A DNA stretch of 64,000 bases from positions 170,424,501 to 170,488,500 of the forward strand of contig CM060833.1 in the NCBI GenBank assembly GCA_030762175.1, given 5' to 3'. The notes under the pieces were generated by a model. The model worked only from the letters and a program-made list of their open reading frames with translations, ran no database searches and was not told the origin of the DNA. The translations under genes and the position numbers were made by a program. Of the stretch, positions 1 through 14,116 are shown piece after piece; the stretch's first letter is position 1, and each line of letters starts with the position of its first letter. Origin of the DNA: Metallyticus violacea. Taxonomy: Eukaryota; Arthropoda; Insecta; Mantodea; Metallyticidae.

Positions 1-1242
1 TCAAACTTAGGTACAACGAACTAATGAACCAAGTGTGCAAACTTTGTTCTTCAAGCTGAGGCAGTTTTAATTGTTGTTCTTTCCTCATTTTTCAACATCA
101 CAGAGTGTTGAAAACGTTATAAGTTTAGCTCTCTTTATATTCAAAATTAACTGCAGAGTAATTTATAATATTTTATATGCAACAGTGGCTCAGCTGACAT
201 GAATTTGATTACCAAATTGTGAACTAAAAATATGTTTAAAGTTTTATCACAATGTAGGGCAAAATCAGATAGCTTCAAGTCCCAGAGTTGCTGTATTTTT
301 CAATGTCACCGTTTAAATATTTCATTACATATATTCACCATCCTAAATATTGTGAGAATGCAAGTTGTGTTTGTCAAGCTTAACTTTATTTTTCAGTTTT
401 GATCATAAATTAAAATGCTTTATTTATTATATAAATATTCCTTTTCTGTGTCTTCACCACTTTAACAATAGAAATTAGAAGTTAGATGGACGAATTTGAG
501 AAATTGAAGCACATTTAAGTACACAAACGATTTAGTAAATATGGCCGCTAAGGTAATTTACTATTTTTAGTAAAGTGCAGTACAACTTTGCAAAAGCAAA
601 TTAATACTGAAGTGTTTCTATTTTGCTTGATGGAATGAGCAGGCTCCTGCAACAAACACTTGCTTGATATAAACAGGTATTGAGAGTGCTGTATACCCCT
701 GCTTAGCTGTCTGGGCAATGATAAATGCGCCGAGCTTTTCCGCCCAACTCCCGCCCCTATTTAAAGTTTGGTTAATGCGAAGCTTTTTCTGTGATTGCGT
801 TAGAACACACTTTGCTAATTAAGAGGGAAGTCGTTACATTATCACTCCAGCTCTTGATACTTAGCGCGTTGCGAAAGGGGACTTAATCTTTCTTTAGTGG
901 CAGCTTGTTAGAGCTCTGATTCAAAAGATTTCAGGGTCAGAAAGGAAGTCAGTGCATAGCTAATGATGAAGTTGTATACAAACTGTGTGCGATAGCAAGT
1001 ACCGCCAACATCTGAACAAATATGATTGCATTGTCAGTTCATGTTACAGCGCCAGACTTTGCCAGCAATAATCTGAATAAACATCGTGTGGTCGTAGTTG
1101 CCTCTAAAGCACTTAATTAAATTTTATATTTTATATGCTTTTCTCTACTAAATAAGCCAAGAATGTAATAAAGCGTAAGTTATGAGCAGGTTCCTTTCAT
1201 GACATATTCCAAAGTGCAACTTATGCTCTTCACCTATTTTGG

Positions 1243-1533
1243 GCCGGCCCTGGTGGTGTAGTGGTAACCATACTTGCCTTCTGAACCCAAGAACGCGGGT
1301 TCTAACCCGGCCAGGATCGATGGATTTTTTCGGGCGTAAAAATCCTAAGTAAGGCTTCCTTCGGAAGAGGGTCCCGTGTCGTACATTTACGGCACGATAA
1401 AGAACCTCAAGCCTGATAGAAGAGGCCTCTGAGCAAAATTTGTCGGCCGTTTCACGCTCTGAGTTGAATGGGACGCCGATGACCTGAGATGTTCAAGAGC
1501 GTCCGTAAATAAACCAAATAAAAAAATAAAAAA
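1243..1533 (+). mobile_element. SINE-A, full-length tRNA-derived copy
   Basis: The tRNA-like head (TGGTGTAGTGGTAACC as A box, GGGTTCTAACCC as B box) is followed by a roughly 220 bp body (TTTTTTCGGGCGTAAAAATC, GGCACGATAAAGAACCTCAA) and an A-rich tail with AAATAAACCAAATAAA. Target-site duplication CTATTTTGG at 1234-1242 and 1534-1542. Confidence 0.88.
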
Positions 1534-1552
1534 CTATTTTGGAGACAGAAAC

Positions 1553-1836
1553 ACCGCCAGGGTGGCCGAGACCGTTAAGGTGCGGACTCATGAGCGGGAG
1601 ATCTGGGGTTCGAATCCCGCCAGGAACATCCTCCCTGACTGAGGCTTTTTCCAGGTTTTCCCAAGTCCTCATAAATGGCAAATGTCGGGGAGGTACGCTA
1701 AACTTAGGCCTGGAATATTCCTTCCTTTAAAAAAAAATCCTTTCCCAATTTATCATTTCATCTCATGTATCATCAGTGTCCACCGCCTGTGCTGCCTCAG
1801 TAATAAAAACGGGCATTAAACACTACTCAAAAAAAT
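1553..1836 (+). mobile_element. SINE-B, full-length tRNA-derived copy
   Basis: The class II (Ser/Leu-like) tRNA head has A box GGTGGCCGAG..GTTAAGG and B box GGTTCGAATCCC. It is followed by the family body (CCAGGTTTTC, TTAGGCCTGGAA, CATTTCATCTCATGTATCATCA) and the tail CGGGCATTAAACACTACT. It starts ten bases after the duplicated site of the neighbouring SINE-A. No clear target duplication of its own. Confidence 0.87.
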
Positions 1837-4800
1837 CACAAAGACAACCCTAAGCGATTGTTGAAAATAAAGTACACTTATTACATTGCAAAATAAGGCA
1901 GTATTTTAGCTTTTGTCATCGTGTGTATATTTTATTTGCATTTGTTATCCTTTAATCATAACTCATACAGTATGTTCGCAAAGTGATGGCGGGGTTTATG
2001 GATATAACCACAAACACTAAGCATTTCAGATATACGCTAAATGAGAAACATTCATAGGTTTTTATCTATTTCATGCAATCATTCGATATGACTCCCGTTG
2101 GTTGCCCTAGACATGGTTAATCGATAATCTGCCACCCACACGACTAAGCACATAAAATATAACACATTGAAACAGCTTCTCTAGTTCTCTCGTTTAAGTG
2201 TATAATAATAGAAAGTGTGGGCTATGCCTCCCAACACCTTTTCCTATTCAGTGTTTTGAAAAGGTTATATCCAGAAACTGGTGAAAATGTTGCCACAGCG
2301 CGAGGAAGAAACAGAGAGAGAGAGAAAGAGAGAGAGAGAGCGTTTATCTAGAAATTTTCCTAGTGAAATAAAAAAATTGCTCTATGCTAGATCTACACAA
2401 GCTTTTACAATGTATCGTAAATCCAAAATTGCTGTTGAAATGAAACATTAGACAAAGCGACCAAATGTGTGCGTTGCATTTCAATTTATTCTTTGTGTAT
2501 TAAAAGGCATTTCATTTATCGTCAGCCGCAGCAAGCTTTGATATCGGATTGAGTTTTATCTACCATGACATTTGACATGACATGATTTTCTCGAAAGACG
2601 CTGATAATTTCACCGCCTCCTTAACCAATAATGCAAACATAGCTTATTAATTTATGCTATGCATTTAGTTACATCTCTCATTCTGTTCTAAGGGCAGTTC
2701 ACAAACAAAAATATTGCATAACTACAAAACGTACACACCGATCTAGGTGGTGTGACGCAACATTTGCAGAATTTCAAGTAGAGGAGCAGAACATATTGTT
2801 AATATAAACAACTATAATAAACAAGAAACAAATGAAAAACTGCCACGAGATGACTCGAAGTATGCAACTACTAGCGCTCCTACCGAAAGGCACTTGCGAT
2901 TTAGTAACTGTCAATTGTTGGGAAAACATGAGCTGAGCAAGTTATGACATTTAGAAAGAACAAAATTTGATTAAACATTCCTGTTTTTTTGTATCTCAAC
3001 TCTTGAAAACTATATTAATTGTTTTATAATTACAAGTGGCGATGATCTAACTTGTGCATATGTTGCCATGTTTCTAAAAAAAGTAATACTTTATGTACGT
3101 ATTAAAGTAAAAGAGAACGATTAAGGCATTGATGAAATTATTTTTTTGAATGGGAAATAAAACATTTTGCACTATCCGTATATTTCATAAAAACAGAAAG
3201 ATGTACGAGTATATTCCTTCGCGTAAGAATAAAAACATAACATGAGTAAGAACTTTTTTATTATTATTTTGCTTTAAATCTTTATGACGACGCATGTTTT
3301 TACTTGCATATGTTTTATATCGAATTGTAATAAAGTATACGATTTTATGTATTATTAATCAATTTGCAGCATTTTATTTAGTTATAGTTTGCTAAGTTGA
3401 AAAGTTTTGTTATCTTCAATGGAAAAACTGCGTAGTTTACGTTCAGTTCAACTCCTAAATGTTACTTACTACTTTTATTGCTAAAGTTTTCATTGTATTT
3501 CAAAACCCCCCTTTAATAATTTTGGGGCAATTTTTTTTGCGAACGCGCAAGATTTGCGCTAGTTATTTTCCTCTGTTAAAATGCTTTTCTTTTATTTGAT
3601 TTAATTTATTTTATTTTTTGCACTGAGCCAATAGATTGAAACTGTGTACATTTTAGTGAACTGCATTTGCGGAAGAAAGTTCTATAAATTGTGCATGCAC
3701 ACAACGAATTGTTTGTTTTATAAAATAAAGTGTACACACAGAAATGCGATACACTAGAGTCCCCTGTTATCTTAGCAGGTGGTGTACAGGGTGGAAGGCA
3801 CCCCATTCTGTAAATAAAGATCGTAATAAGGGGAATAGATGTTTTTTCCACCTCTTATGTATTTCAAGAAAAAAATATTTTTTCTGAAACACATGGTAAT
3901 GCTGCTTAATGTTCTGCAATGGCAGTCTCTTGTTCCCTTTGTCTCACTCAACACTGAACACGTTTTACCGTGTTAATGTGTTACCGTGATAAATGTGTTG
4001 CATGTCAACATACAGTTGAATGTAAAAAAAATCATTATTTGCAGGATTCTGTTCCTTACGAACCATCAATTGATAATGCTGTTCATTGCTATTAATCTGG
4101 TATGATGAACATTTGGCAAAAATGTTCGAACGATAACAGTGAATAATAAAAATATTACGAATGAAACAAAAGAGATTCAAGCACATTTTAATAATGTATT
4201 ATACTTAATAATGTCAAAGCAAATTTTGCTATAATGTGTATAAACTTTTTCAGGAAAAGCTAGGAAAAGCTAGCAAAAATATAAGAAAGAACTTTATTTA
4301 TTTTATTTGTTTGTTTATTCATTATTAACATCCGAATGTATGAATTCCGACACATTAGCCTTGAAGATAAAACAGAAACCATTTTTTTTCGGCTAAACAA
4401 CACGTCAACGGTCAAAATGATATTGGAAAATTGTGTTCCATTTATAGCATGGAATCACTTCATAAGATGAGTACATTGAGTTTCCTTCCACTTACTGCCG
4501 TGAGATCAGGTTCAGTAAGCGACGACAAAGAAAAGAAGGCTAAGCGGCATTGAAGGCACGGGCGCCCCGGCTGCAGTGCGCCTACTAGCCCAAATGTAAA
4601 ACACCAGGAGCGCACAAGGTTCATAAATAATGGTAAAGTTCTTATTTATTAAGCGTAAGATATGAAAAAAATTGTATAGAGACATGTATAGGCTCAGTTA
4701 TTGATCTAAAAACACTTTCTTCCGACTGTAGTAAAGAAATTCTCTGGCTACTGTCGTAAAAACTGATTGAGGTGAAAGGGCGTTCATTTAAAGCAGTGTT

Positions 4801-7030
4801 TCAGGAATTCTTAAAAGAGAGACAAGGATCTGGATTGTATATAAATTAGCAGGAGATTTGCCATGAGAGGTTTTGCACTGTGATGTAGAAAAAAAAAATT
4901 ATTTTTTTCATTTAAACAATAACGAGAAAATCATGAACAAACAACAATTAATCTTCGAGGGAATTGATTAACTTCAAACACAGAAGGAAAAGTTTTTAGG
5001 GAAGTGTGAAATTGACAATCCACAATATAAAATTGTCCCCATAATGTTGTTGGGAATCCCTCCCCAGTTCCAGCAGGACGTACTCAAAGATCTGCTTCGC
5101 ATTGTTGGTTTTTCTATTGGTTTCCTAAAAGCCGTTCTGCTGAAAGAATTAACGCTGCTCAAACGCTCCTGTCTTCCGGTAGACTACCAGCCTCGCACTA
5201 GTCTCTTTTTGCTTTTTATTAAAACTGACTGAAAGTAATGAGAGATAGGGAACCGAATGAAGACATAGATGCCAAATGATTCAGCGGCTGCGAACAGAGT
5301 TGTTCAAACAGAACGTTTAGAAAGTTCTTGAAGAACTTTACTTGCTTAAGTAGGAAGTCAAAGGGATAGAATAATATTCATAATTGTTGCTGCACTAGGT
5401 GATAAAACCTGCAAAAGTTCCAATTTAGCTTTATCAAAAGCAGTACATGTCTTTGCATACCTTGGTAGTAAACCTGGTGAAAACTGAGCATGTTAAAAGT
5501 GAAAGCTCTAATACGAGTTGAAACGTTGCAATAGTTGAATGCAACGCACTCGCACTGACGCGCCAATAGCAGAAACGTTTGCAATTTTGTGCTCCGGGAA
5601 ACACCGAAGAAAGTCTACTCGCTTAATCCGCCATGAATTCCACTTGCATCTCCTGGCGGTCTGCGTCGCCTTAGGTTTCTAACCGTTCGGATACTGTGCC
5701 GCTATATATCATAATGAGAAATATTGAAAACGGATATAGTAAATGTTGTAGAGTAACGGAAAGTTGGTAAATATAAAAATCAAACGTAAGAACATGTTCA
5801 ATGTTCATGTTCACTTCTGTTTCCAAAAAATTTAAACTTAGCAATGATACTTTGATATGGCGGCTTCAAGAAACAGATTATTATTAAACCTAATGCAAAA
5901 ACGTAAGTTAAACTGACATAATAAAAGGAAGAAAACAATATAACTGAGTAAAATAAAACACCAGCATTCTAATATACACTTACATTAGCGAACATTGTGT
6001 AATTTTTTGTTAATACCGTTTATGCGCGCTTCATAGAATTTTAACAAATCAGTGTAAACAATATTTAAACTAATACTACACTTATCCTTTAAATATTAAT
6101 TAAACTTCTAATTTTTATGTTCCATAAATGCATTTAGCTCATACGTTTATGCTCATACAGTTATTTTGACAATTATATCACTTTTCTTTGCATATTTAAT
6201 TAAGTCTTTATAATTGGAACATTTAACACAAATCCTGAATTAATTGGAACCTTACGGTGCACCCTGTTATTGCCGATAATGAAAGCTGAATAAATTAGGG
6301 CTATTACTCCGCCAAAATTGCCGCGTGGGCATTGTTCAAAGAAAAAAGATAAAAACTATTTGCGCAGTCCCAGGCAATAGAAAAATTAAAATCAAAAATA
6401 TTTTGTTAAGCTCAAGAAAGCGCAACTTTATTGGCCAGCATATAAATATTGAAAATAAACGAAAACGTACTTTATCCCAATTTTCATTGCAAATGTGTTT
6501 GGTTATCCACAGATAAATTATTCGAAGCACCTTTTATTTTCCAACGCGACTGTACAGTATGCATGCTTTACCGTCCCATATAGTACACTGCTGCCAAAAT
6601 GCACAAAGAGAATAGACAAATGACAACTGTGATGCGTGTAGACACTAAATGAAGCTCGTACGTTATAATTCCGGATCGTTTGGAACCGTTCCCTTAACTC
6701 TGTAATCTCATTGCATAACTTTGAAACTAACTTTTTAAAAGTTGCCTTAAATCAAGAAGTGAGATTGGAATTAAAAAAATCCATAAAATATATCATAAAA
6801 GGCTTTAGGAACAACTGCAGATCTGAATTTTTAAATGGGTTTCAGAGAGTCTGCAGCTTAGATCTATAATGAACAAAAGCGAATATTTAAAGCTGGAAGA
6901 TTTATCTTTAAATGCATTATCATAAACTTGAGACGTAATATTCCTCGTGAAAGTAAAAATAGTAGTAACTGAGCTTTTGAATAGGCAGTGGGTACAAACA
7001 TAGGAAACATATGCGCAGTATACGTAACTC
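1837..7030. other. No recognisable gene; AT-rich, presumably prominin intron or downstream DNA
   Basis: Apart from the GA microsatellite at 2309 and one protein-like open stretch at 4972-5232 (see findings), I see no exon, RNA gene or known repeat. A short GC-rich patch at 4540-4610 has no evident function. Confidence 0.5.
2309..2341. repeat. (GA)n microsatellite
   Basis: Mostly AG repeats with one AAAG interruption, directly before AGCGTTTATC. Confidence 0.9.
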
Positions 7031-7045
7031 GTTCATTTATTAAAG

Positions 7046-7333
7046 AATGATGATGATGAATGCTGTTTAACGCCCGTTTTTACTACTGAGGCACCACAGG
7101 CGGTGAGCACTGATGATACATGAGATGAAATGATAAATTCGAAAAGGAGTACATTTTTAAAGGAGGAAGCATTCCAGGCCTATGTTTAGGGTACCTCCCC
7201 GGCAATTGCCATTTATGAGGACTGAGGAAAACCTGGAAAAAACCCTCAAATAGCGAGGATGGTCCTGGTGGGAATCAAACCCCAGACCTCCCGCTCACGA
7301 GTCCGCGCCTACGACCTCTGCCACCCATGGCGG
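7046..7333 (-). mobile_element. SINE-B, full-length copy
   Basis: Reverse-strand copy with all family blocks from the tail (GTTTAACGCCCG) to the tRNA head (CCACCCATGGCGG). A perfect 12 bp target-site duplication CATTTATTAAAG lies at 7034-7045 and 7334-7345. The tail on the element strand ends in a short (CAT)n-like run. Confidence 0.9.
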
Positions 7334-7748
7334 CATTTATTAAAGGAAAAGATAGAGATAGAGGAGAAAAACAAGAAGATAGGTCTAGGAAACGTAAGAG
7401 GGGAATGCCTGACACATAAAAAATAAAACAAAATAAAACAAGCTACATTACAAGGCCGTGAATTACAAAGGAAATGTTGCAGAAGATCAGAAAATTGTAG
7501 TACCTTGGACGTAGGTTTTGTTAAATTGTAAATATAAATGAAGCACTGGCAATACTGTTTCTGAGATATAATTATAAAGAAGGCATTTTAATTTTTGAAA
7601 AAATATTAGGTAGGCTTAGGTATAGACTAATTGATGTTTTATACTTGTTCTTATTATCCAAGGAATATCTTGAGGCTTTTATGTTGCTCTGAAATTATGT
7701 AACAAGTAATTTTTACTTTTTATTTAAACGGATGTTAAGACTACCATG

Positions 7749-7749
<1 letters not shown>

Positions 7750-7791
<42 letters not shown>
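7750..7791. repeat. (ATT)n microsatellite
   Basis: About 14 perfect ATT units, flanked by ACCATGGT and AAGGTAAT. Confidence 0.95.
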
Positions 7792-8207
7792 GGTAATAGA
7801 CATCATTAAAATGTAGGTCATTTATACTGAAAATGAACAGAATCTATAATTTCAGTCATTGATTGAGGCTTACCCAGGGAAGCGCAGGAGATCAAGTGTA
7901 AAGTAAACCCTTCTAAAGAAAATGAAGACGATATTGCAGAATAATCCTAGTCACTCTGTTCATCACGCAAGCAGCTTTAAATTCTACACCCTGGTTAGGG
8001 GGAAAGGAGTTTAAGTACATAAAAAGGAATTTCTAAGCTTACATGCAATTTGGGGGGGGGGGGAGACGAAAGGTAAGACGACTAAAAGGCTTCTACTGAA
8101 AGATGAGTCTTCTAAGAATAAGAGAGGGCAGCAGCAAAATTGAAAGATTTATCCACAGGACTTGACTTATCAGATAAAGAACAATATTCGGTCACCATAT
8201 CTCTAAG

Positions 8208-8500
8208 TTGATTTGTTTTATTTATGGACGCTCTTTAACATCTCAGGTAATCAGCGTTCCATTCAATTCAGGGCGTGAAACGGCCGACAAATTTTGCTCA
8301 GAAGCCTCTTCTTTCAGGCTTGAGGTTCTTTATTGTGCGGTAAATATAAGACACGGAACTCACGGCTTTCTACCCTTCCGAATGAAGTCATACTTAGGAT
8401 TTTTACACGCCCCGAAAAAATCCATCGATCCTGGCCGGGTTTGAACCCGCGATCTTGGATTTAAAAGGCAAGTATGATTACCACTACACCACCAGAACCG
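8208..8500 (-). mobile_element. SINE-A, full-length copy
   Basis: Reverse-strand copy from the GGACGCTCTTTAACATCTCA tail region through CGGCCGACAAATTTTGCTCA to the head CGGGTTTGAACCCGC. A 14 bp target-site duplication with one mismatch (ACCATATCTCTAAG at 8194-8207, ACCATATATCTAAG at 8501-8514) brackets it. Confidence 0.9.
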
Positions 8501-9525
8501 ACCATATATCTAAGGAAACAAAGTACCTAGATATAAAATTATGTATAAATGATTCCCTATTATTGGCAAAGTATAGATTTACCGAATTTGATGTTAAATA
8601 CAGTTTACAATATACAATGAGTATTTTGGTTACTAATTCGGAAGGCCGCAGATTGATACATGTAGCGAATGTGCGGAACTAAAATTATGTTTAATAAGAA
8701 ATTCAACGCTTAATGACTCTGCGAATTGGGTTCCCGTTGATCAGTTGCTTCTACACAAGAAAAGCAACAAATTTTGCACCTCTTTGCGCGATACAAAGGA
8801 AACACTGTTTTAGTGCAAACCCACAATTCTAATACAAGAAATGTATTACATGAGACAGCTCTCAGTTTTCGGAGCCCATTGCAGCAAATGATACAGTATC
8901 AATTTATTTGTATCATGAAGGGATCACTAAAAAAGGGAGCAACGAAGTTTGTTAATTTTTAATGGAATACATTATTGATAACTTCCTTTTGAAAATCTGG
9001 AGTTGTTTCTGTATAGCGACAGGTAGAGGACGAAACAAAACTACACTATGGCGTTGGTTGATACTGAACGTTTTAAAAATGTTGTTTATAGATTACAGTT
9101 AGGGGTCACTCATACCTGCCATGTGACAGATTTCGGGTCGTGAAGAGGGAAATGAATAATACTGTTAAGGAAGTAGCATAAACGATACCCTGGAGTGGAG
9201 TTTCTTGTTGATCTGGTGCAAACACATCACCAAAAAGAATTGCAGAATTAGTGGCCTAACTTATAAAAATATGTGTTACTTCTGAAGAGACAAAAACCCC
9301 AAAAGGGGAAGAAAGAGTTGTTTATGGTGTCTGTTCATCATACTTTGTGTTGAACTGTTGAACAGGAGCAGTTACTGCATCAGATAATATAAAAGACGTG
9401 CATAAAACCACCAAACTGCAAGCCTGTTGAAGTATCACAGCTGATTGTTCAGGTTTATATAAAGAAAAAATTCCAATTTATGATATGAAAATCAATGATA
9501 ATGCAATACATCCCAAAGGACTACA

Positions 9526-9783
9526 TTTTTTTTAATAGTGTTTAAAGTCCGTTTTTACTACTGAGGCACCACATGTGGTGGACAATGATGATACATGAGA
9601 TGAAATGATATATTGGGAAAGACATTTTATTTAAGGAAGGAAACGTTCCTGGCCCAAGTTTAGACTACCGCCCCGGCACTTGCTATTTATTAGGACTGAG
9701 GAAAACTGGGAGGGTGATTCTGGGAAAGGAACCCCAGATTTCCTGCTCACGAGTCCGTGGCTTTAACCACCTCGGCCAATGAA
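9526..9783 (-). mobile_element. SINE-B copy, diverged
   Basis: Family tail (AGTCCGTTTTTACTACTGAG), body (GATACATGAGATGAAATGAT) and head (ACCACCTCGGCCA) are present on the reverse strand, with small deletions near the middle. Short target-site duplication GACTACA at 9519-9525 and 9784-9790. Confidence 0.85.
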
Positions 9784-10983
9784 GACTACAATGAAGTTTA
9801 TGAAGAACTGTTGGCATGGCTCACAAAGTAAAAGAAGCGAGCATAAAGAAGACAGGCTCAGTGCCTTGATTTAGTGTCAAGAGGTTTTTATAAATTAAGC
9901 ACTTCCCATCTAACTAGAATTGTGATTATGTGTTTAACAATTTTGTGTGTTTTACTGAGTTTTCACCATATAATATTAAATGTGACTGTAAGTAACTATT
10001 TCTACAGCCCCATTCAACATAAAAATAAAAAGTTATTGGTTGTCTTTTCAAGTACCTTTTTATTTTAACAAAATTATCAAGGTAAAATTTACTTTACCAC
10101 AATTTCTGCTTATTTTTGAAAATTCTCATGTCTGCACGTTTTGTTTATACACAAAACACAAATTTTGAAAACAAGAAATCCTAGTTTTTAGGGGTCTCAC
10201 GTTTCTTACATTTATGGGACTTGGTCCCAGATAATGAGCTTCCTCAATTTCCCCAAAAGTTACTTTGAATGACAAGAGGAAAATAACGAGTGCTGCTGTT
10301 ACTGCAGTGATAGATATATTGCCATTGTCTTATATCTAGAATTATCATTTATGCATGCGTGGCTGAACTCAGAATGAGAGAAAACCGTAATAAAATACTG
10401 TAATAGCGCAGCTATTATAAAAACTATTCTCTAGGTTCTCATGCCAGCAAACTTATCGATGATCCTTTAATTAAAGTCTGGAATCTGTAATATCAACTCT
10501 ATCTCTACAGAAAGCATGACATATGTACTTCATCTTTTTTCAAATTATAGTTGCACTTAAAGTAATACTTATTGCAGCTGGTTTGCCTATTATTTTGATT
10601 TCAAAAACATTTTCCAGGGAAAACCGCGTAGACTGTAAGCTTTTTATAGAGTTATTTTCTTTAGTTTTAGTTAACACAAAACGATGTAAAGCAGTTCACT
10701 GGAAACTTCATTACCCCCCCATTCAGAAAAAGCTGATTATCGCTACCGAGGGGGTCTGTAAGAGAGCATTGTTACTTCAAATGTAATATTGTTTGATATT
10801 AAAATGATTGCAAGTTCTTCCATATTTTATATATAATTGTATGACCGTTAAATAGCGGTTTACCATAACTATCTGTGAGTCTTTTAAAATATTTTATTAA
10901 ACTTTGTAACTCAATAACTTTGTATAACACCCGAGGCAAAGTTTCCTGAAAACACCCGTGACGAGAGATGACGTTTCAGGAAG

Positions 10984-10985
<2 letters not shown>

Positions 10986-11015
<30 letters not shown>
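10986..11015. repeat. (CA)n microsatellite
   Basis: About 15 perfect CA units after GGAAGTT. Confidence 0.95.
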
Positions 11016-11017
<2 letters not shown>

Positions 11018-11811
11018 ACTGTTAGGACAAGAGGCTGCTACAACCATTTCCCCCATTCAGAAGCTTACCCAGATACTGGTGTGCAGCGCAATTGCAAACA
11101 TAAGGCGCAAGATAGAGTCCCCTACAGACATGTTTATGCATTAAGCAATAGTTATTATAAATTATTGTTGACAATTTAGGAGCTAGCGCAAACCAGCAAA
11201 CTCCTATTGCTGACTGTCTTCTCTATATCTTCTTCTCATCTTCCTCTTTGTCTACTCCACGTTTCTGATCTCAGCGTCCGTGGCTCCTTACGTTCATTGG
11301 GTGCAGTTTATCCTGGCCATATTGACAGCACTTTTATATCCGCTTTTTTCCTCAATTCCCGATTGCTAACTCTTTCTTGTAATTTAATGCCTGGCGCTTC
11401 CTTTGGCTTATTCCCCGCATTTCTTTTTCTCTCTGCATTAGAGATTAAGTTTGGTGTCTTATAGCACACTGCGAAAACAATGATGCCAATTATTTCTCTT
11501 TTGATGCTGATGTTAATCCCTGAGGATTAAATGACACTTATTGTTGTTCACACGTATTTTTCGACAAGGCTGGTTATCAAGCCAACTTGATGCTATGCTT
11601 ATATCGGACTTCCAGAATATTTCCTCACCGCTCGCCTGGAGTTTCGCCACTCAGTCAACGCCCGCTCCCTTCTCACTCACAGTTGCCTGCCTGTCCTTCA
11701 CCTTCCGAGCAGTCACCAGTTGGCTTTTTTTTTCACGACTTATAGCGAAGTATTTTTGTATGTAAATAAATAAGAATCAGTTCTTGTGAATAAATATGAT
11801 GCTGTGGTTCA

Positions 11812-12000
11812 GTGCAAGCCAAGAAACATACGCGAAGACGTATCGTTTTAACAGAAGACAAATTAGACGAAATTCACGCAAATCTTGAACGTTCGTCGAC
11901 AAAATTATTATCAAATAAGCACAAGTTGAGGTTTCAGAACAACATTGTTAAAACTCAAACTGTACAAGTATGCACGTGTCCATTGTCTACGACAGAGAAA
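11812..12000 (+). pseudogene. Fragment of a mariner-like transposase (linker region)
   Basis: The frame reads AKKHTRRRIVLTEDKLDEIH followed by ANLERSSTKLLSNKHKLRFQ. RR-V-LTEDKLDEI-A-LE-S is typical of the segment just after the first helix-turn-helix in some insect mariner-like transposases. Only about 60 residues are recognisable, no catalytic motif follows, and the ends of the element are not seen. Confidence 0.5.
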
Positions 12001-14116
12001 ATCCATAGCATGTGTGCATTATTGTGAGTGGTTGCTTTCATCAGTTACTAAAGAGTTAAGCTACCCCTAACTTTGCTCTTTCCAGATGAGGCGTGGTAAT
12101 GGAGTACAGGCGCGGCCCGCTGTGGCATGTCGAGTTGGTGAGACACTAAACCTCTTGCTACGGTAAGGACTAATTGTGGAATCTCTCTAGATGTCAGTCA
12201 TTGCTCCTTAAATGCTGCTAGGAGGAAGGTAAACTGCAAAACAGGAGTTACGTATATTTTTATTTTTCACTATTTTTATATCATTATGTTCTCTCGTTTT
12301 ATAAAGATCCCTCCATGGAGACTGCAGATTGGTGCTTTGAACATTATTGATCAGGTGAAGATAAACTATTTTTACTATGTCAAATTAAACCCGGACGCTT
12401 CTAAGAGGAGGAAAAGTGAGCGAAGAGTCAAATCAATGCATTAATTACGAAATGTTCAAGTTATAAAGTAAGTGACTGTGATATTATTTGAAATTTCGCA
12501 GAACCCTCCATGAGCTTAGATATAATTTCTTGTTGATTAACTTTTTCATTTATTTATTACTATTTCAGATAGAGGCATTGGCGATTTTATTTCAGTCAAA
12601 AGTTTGAACCCAGTTACACGTAGTCAGATTTTTCTGTTGAGAAATCTTTTCAAAGTTTAATGCTAAAGAAAAATTAAAAGTCTCCCTGTAGTAAATGAGA
12701 AAAAAGTGAAGTTAATGTAAGAGTTCATTCTGAGATTTGAATGGTCGCCAGAGGTAGTTCCCAGATTTAAAATAGCGACGCTAAGAAGAAATATACCTTA
12801 AATATTAATTATTATATATTTTAGCAGTTTTTAATTAATTCAGATGCAGTTACCAATATTAATTTATTTTTCTCTTCTTTAAGATAACAGAAAAAAGAAA
12901 AAGAATAATATAGATAATTTAAATAACTTTTACAATATGTAATCCACAGGTTCAGAGTGGCGCGAGTAATGTTAATTTGCGTAATGAAATTTGGACACTA
13001 TCAAGCTAGGCCAAAAAGAAAATTAGTTACAAACTTCATTCACAAATATTTACTGTGGTGGATGGTTAATATGTAGTGTGCGTGTTTTTATCTTTTGAGT
13101 TGTGACAGAAAGTCATGTCGATATCAACATCTATTTCATACTTTGTGAAATGATTAGTACTAAAATAATTAGTTATCAGTAATTCGGCCTTGGGAGATTA
13201 TAAAATTAATTGAGATCGCCTTTGCAGAGGAAATTGAAGCTATGGACATTTCCGATTCCGGACTGTTTTTCTGCATGATTTCTCTCTTGCCATGTTTTTG
13301 ATCATTCCTCGACATTCTCAAAGTTTCTAACAATTCTTCTGTTCCACTTTAAATGGAGGAAAGATGACCGCCATGATTCACTGGAAAGTCTCAAATACAA
13401 GTTACGTTACTTTACGGCTCTCTGAAGGGAAAACCTGAAAGACAAAACTAAAATTCCAATATTTAATAAACAGAGCAGACACGTATTTTGCATATTTGCT
13501 ACACCTTGTTTACGTTGAAAAACTGACGAAAATCGCTTCAAGAAGAAATGAGTGATTGGATATGTAAACAAAAGACGTGAACATCAATTGTTGTTTGCAC
13601 TGCATATGAAAATGAAACTGAGTCGATGCTTCAATTTTTGTTCTTGTAGTTTTGTTTCACTTTGAAGTATGTGCAATGAGGGTTTAGCCATTTTCAGCGA
13701 AAATTGCAGTTCAAACAATAGTTGCAATTTTTACGTTTTACTTTTTTGTACATCTACATGTGATTGCATAACCTTGAGCGAAAAGAGTTACAAATTGCTC
13801 CATTCTTATGATATTTCGAAATATCCATTAAAATCCTAATAATACGCACCAACACAGCTATACTTTGGCATAGAGGTAATAATCAGATTGTGTTGTACAT
13901 GTGAAAATAAAATATTTTTCCGTTTTATATTATATGACCTACTGGATGTTGCGGCCCTTAAACAGTAAGTACAGAATGTTTTGAGAAATTTTTCATTTTC
14001 AATAACTGTAATTACTAGACTTTAGCTATAAACGTTGTCCGCTCATGTGGTGTTTAACATATCGGCAATTAAACGGTCACAGTCGAAGACGCCCATACTT
14101 CAACTATGCTTCCTAA

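Larger units (their letters stand above)
9800..14100. other. Intergenic or intronic, mostly unrecognised
   Basis: Holds the CA microsatellite and the transposase fragment at 11812. The 11190-11790 stretch is pyrimidine-rich with small open frames but no family I can name. The rest is AT-rich and featureless to me. Confidence 0.5.

Noticed and set aside
1243..1320. tRNA gene with GTAGTGG A box
   Set aside because: It belongs to the repeated SINE-A unit; acceptor and anticodon stems are not intact.
1553..1640. tRNA-Ser/Leu gene
   Set aside because: The A and B boxes are good, but the acceptor stem does not pair and the same head with the same downstream body occurs 14 times, so it is a SINE head.
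8208..8444. 78-codon plus-strand ORF, and its look-alikes at 25265, 30797 and 44381
   Set aside because: These are translations of the antisense of SINE-A copies.
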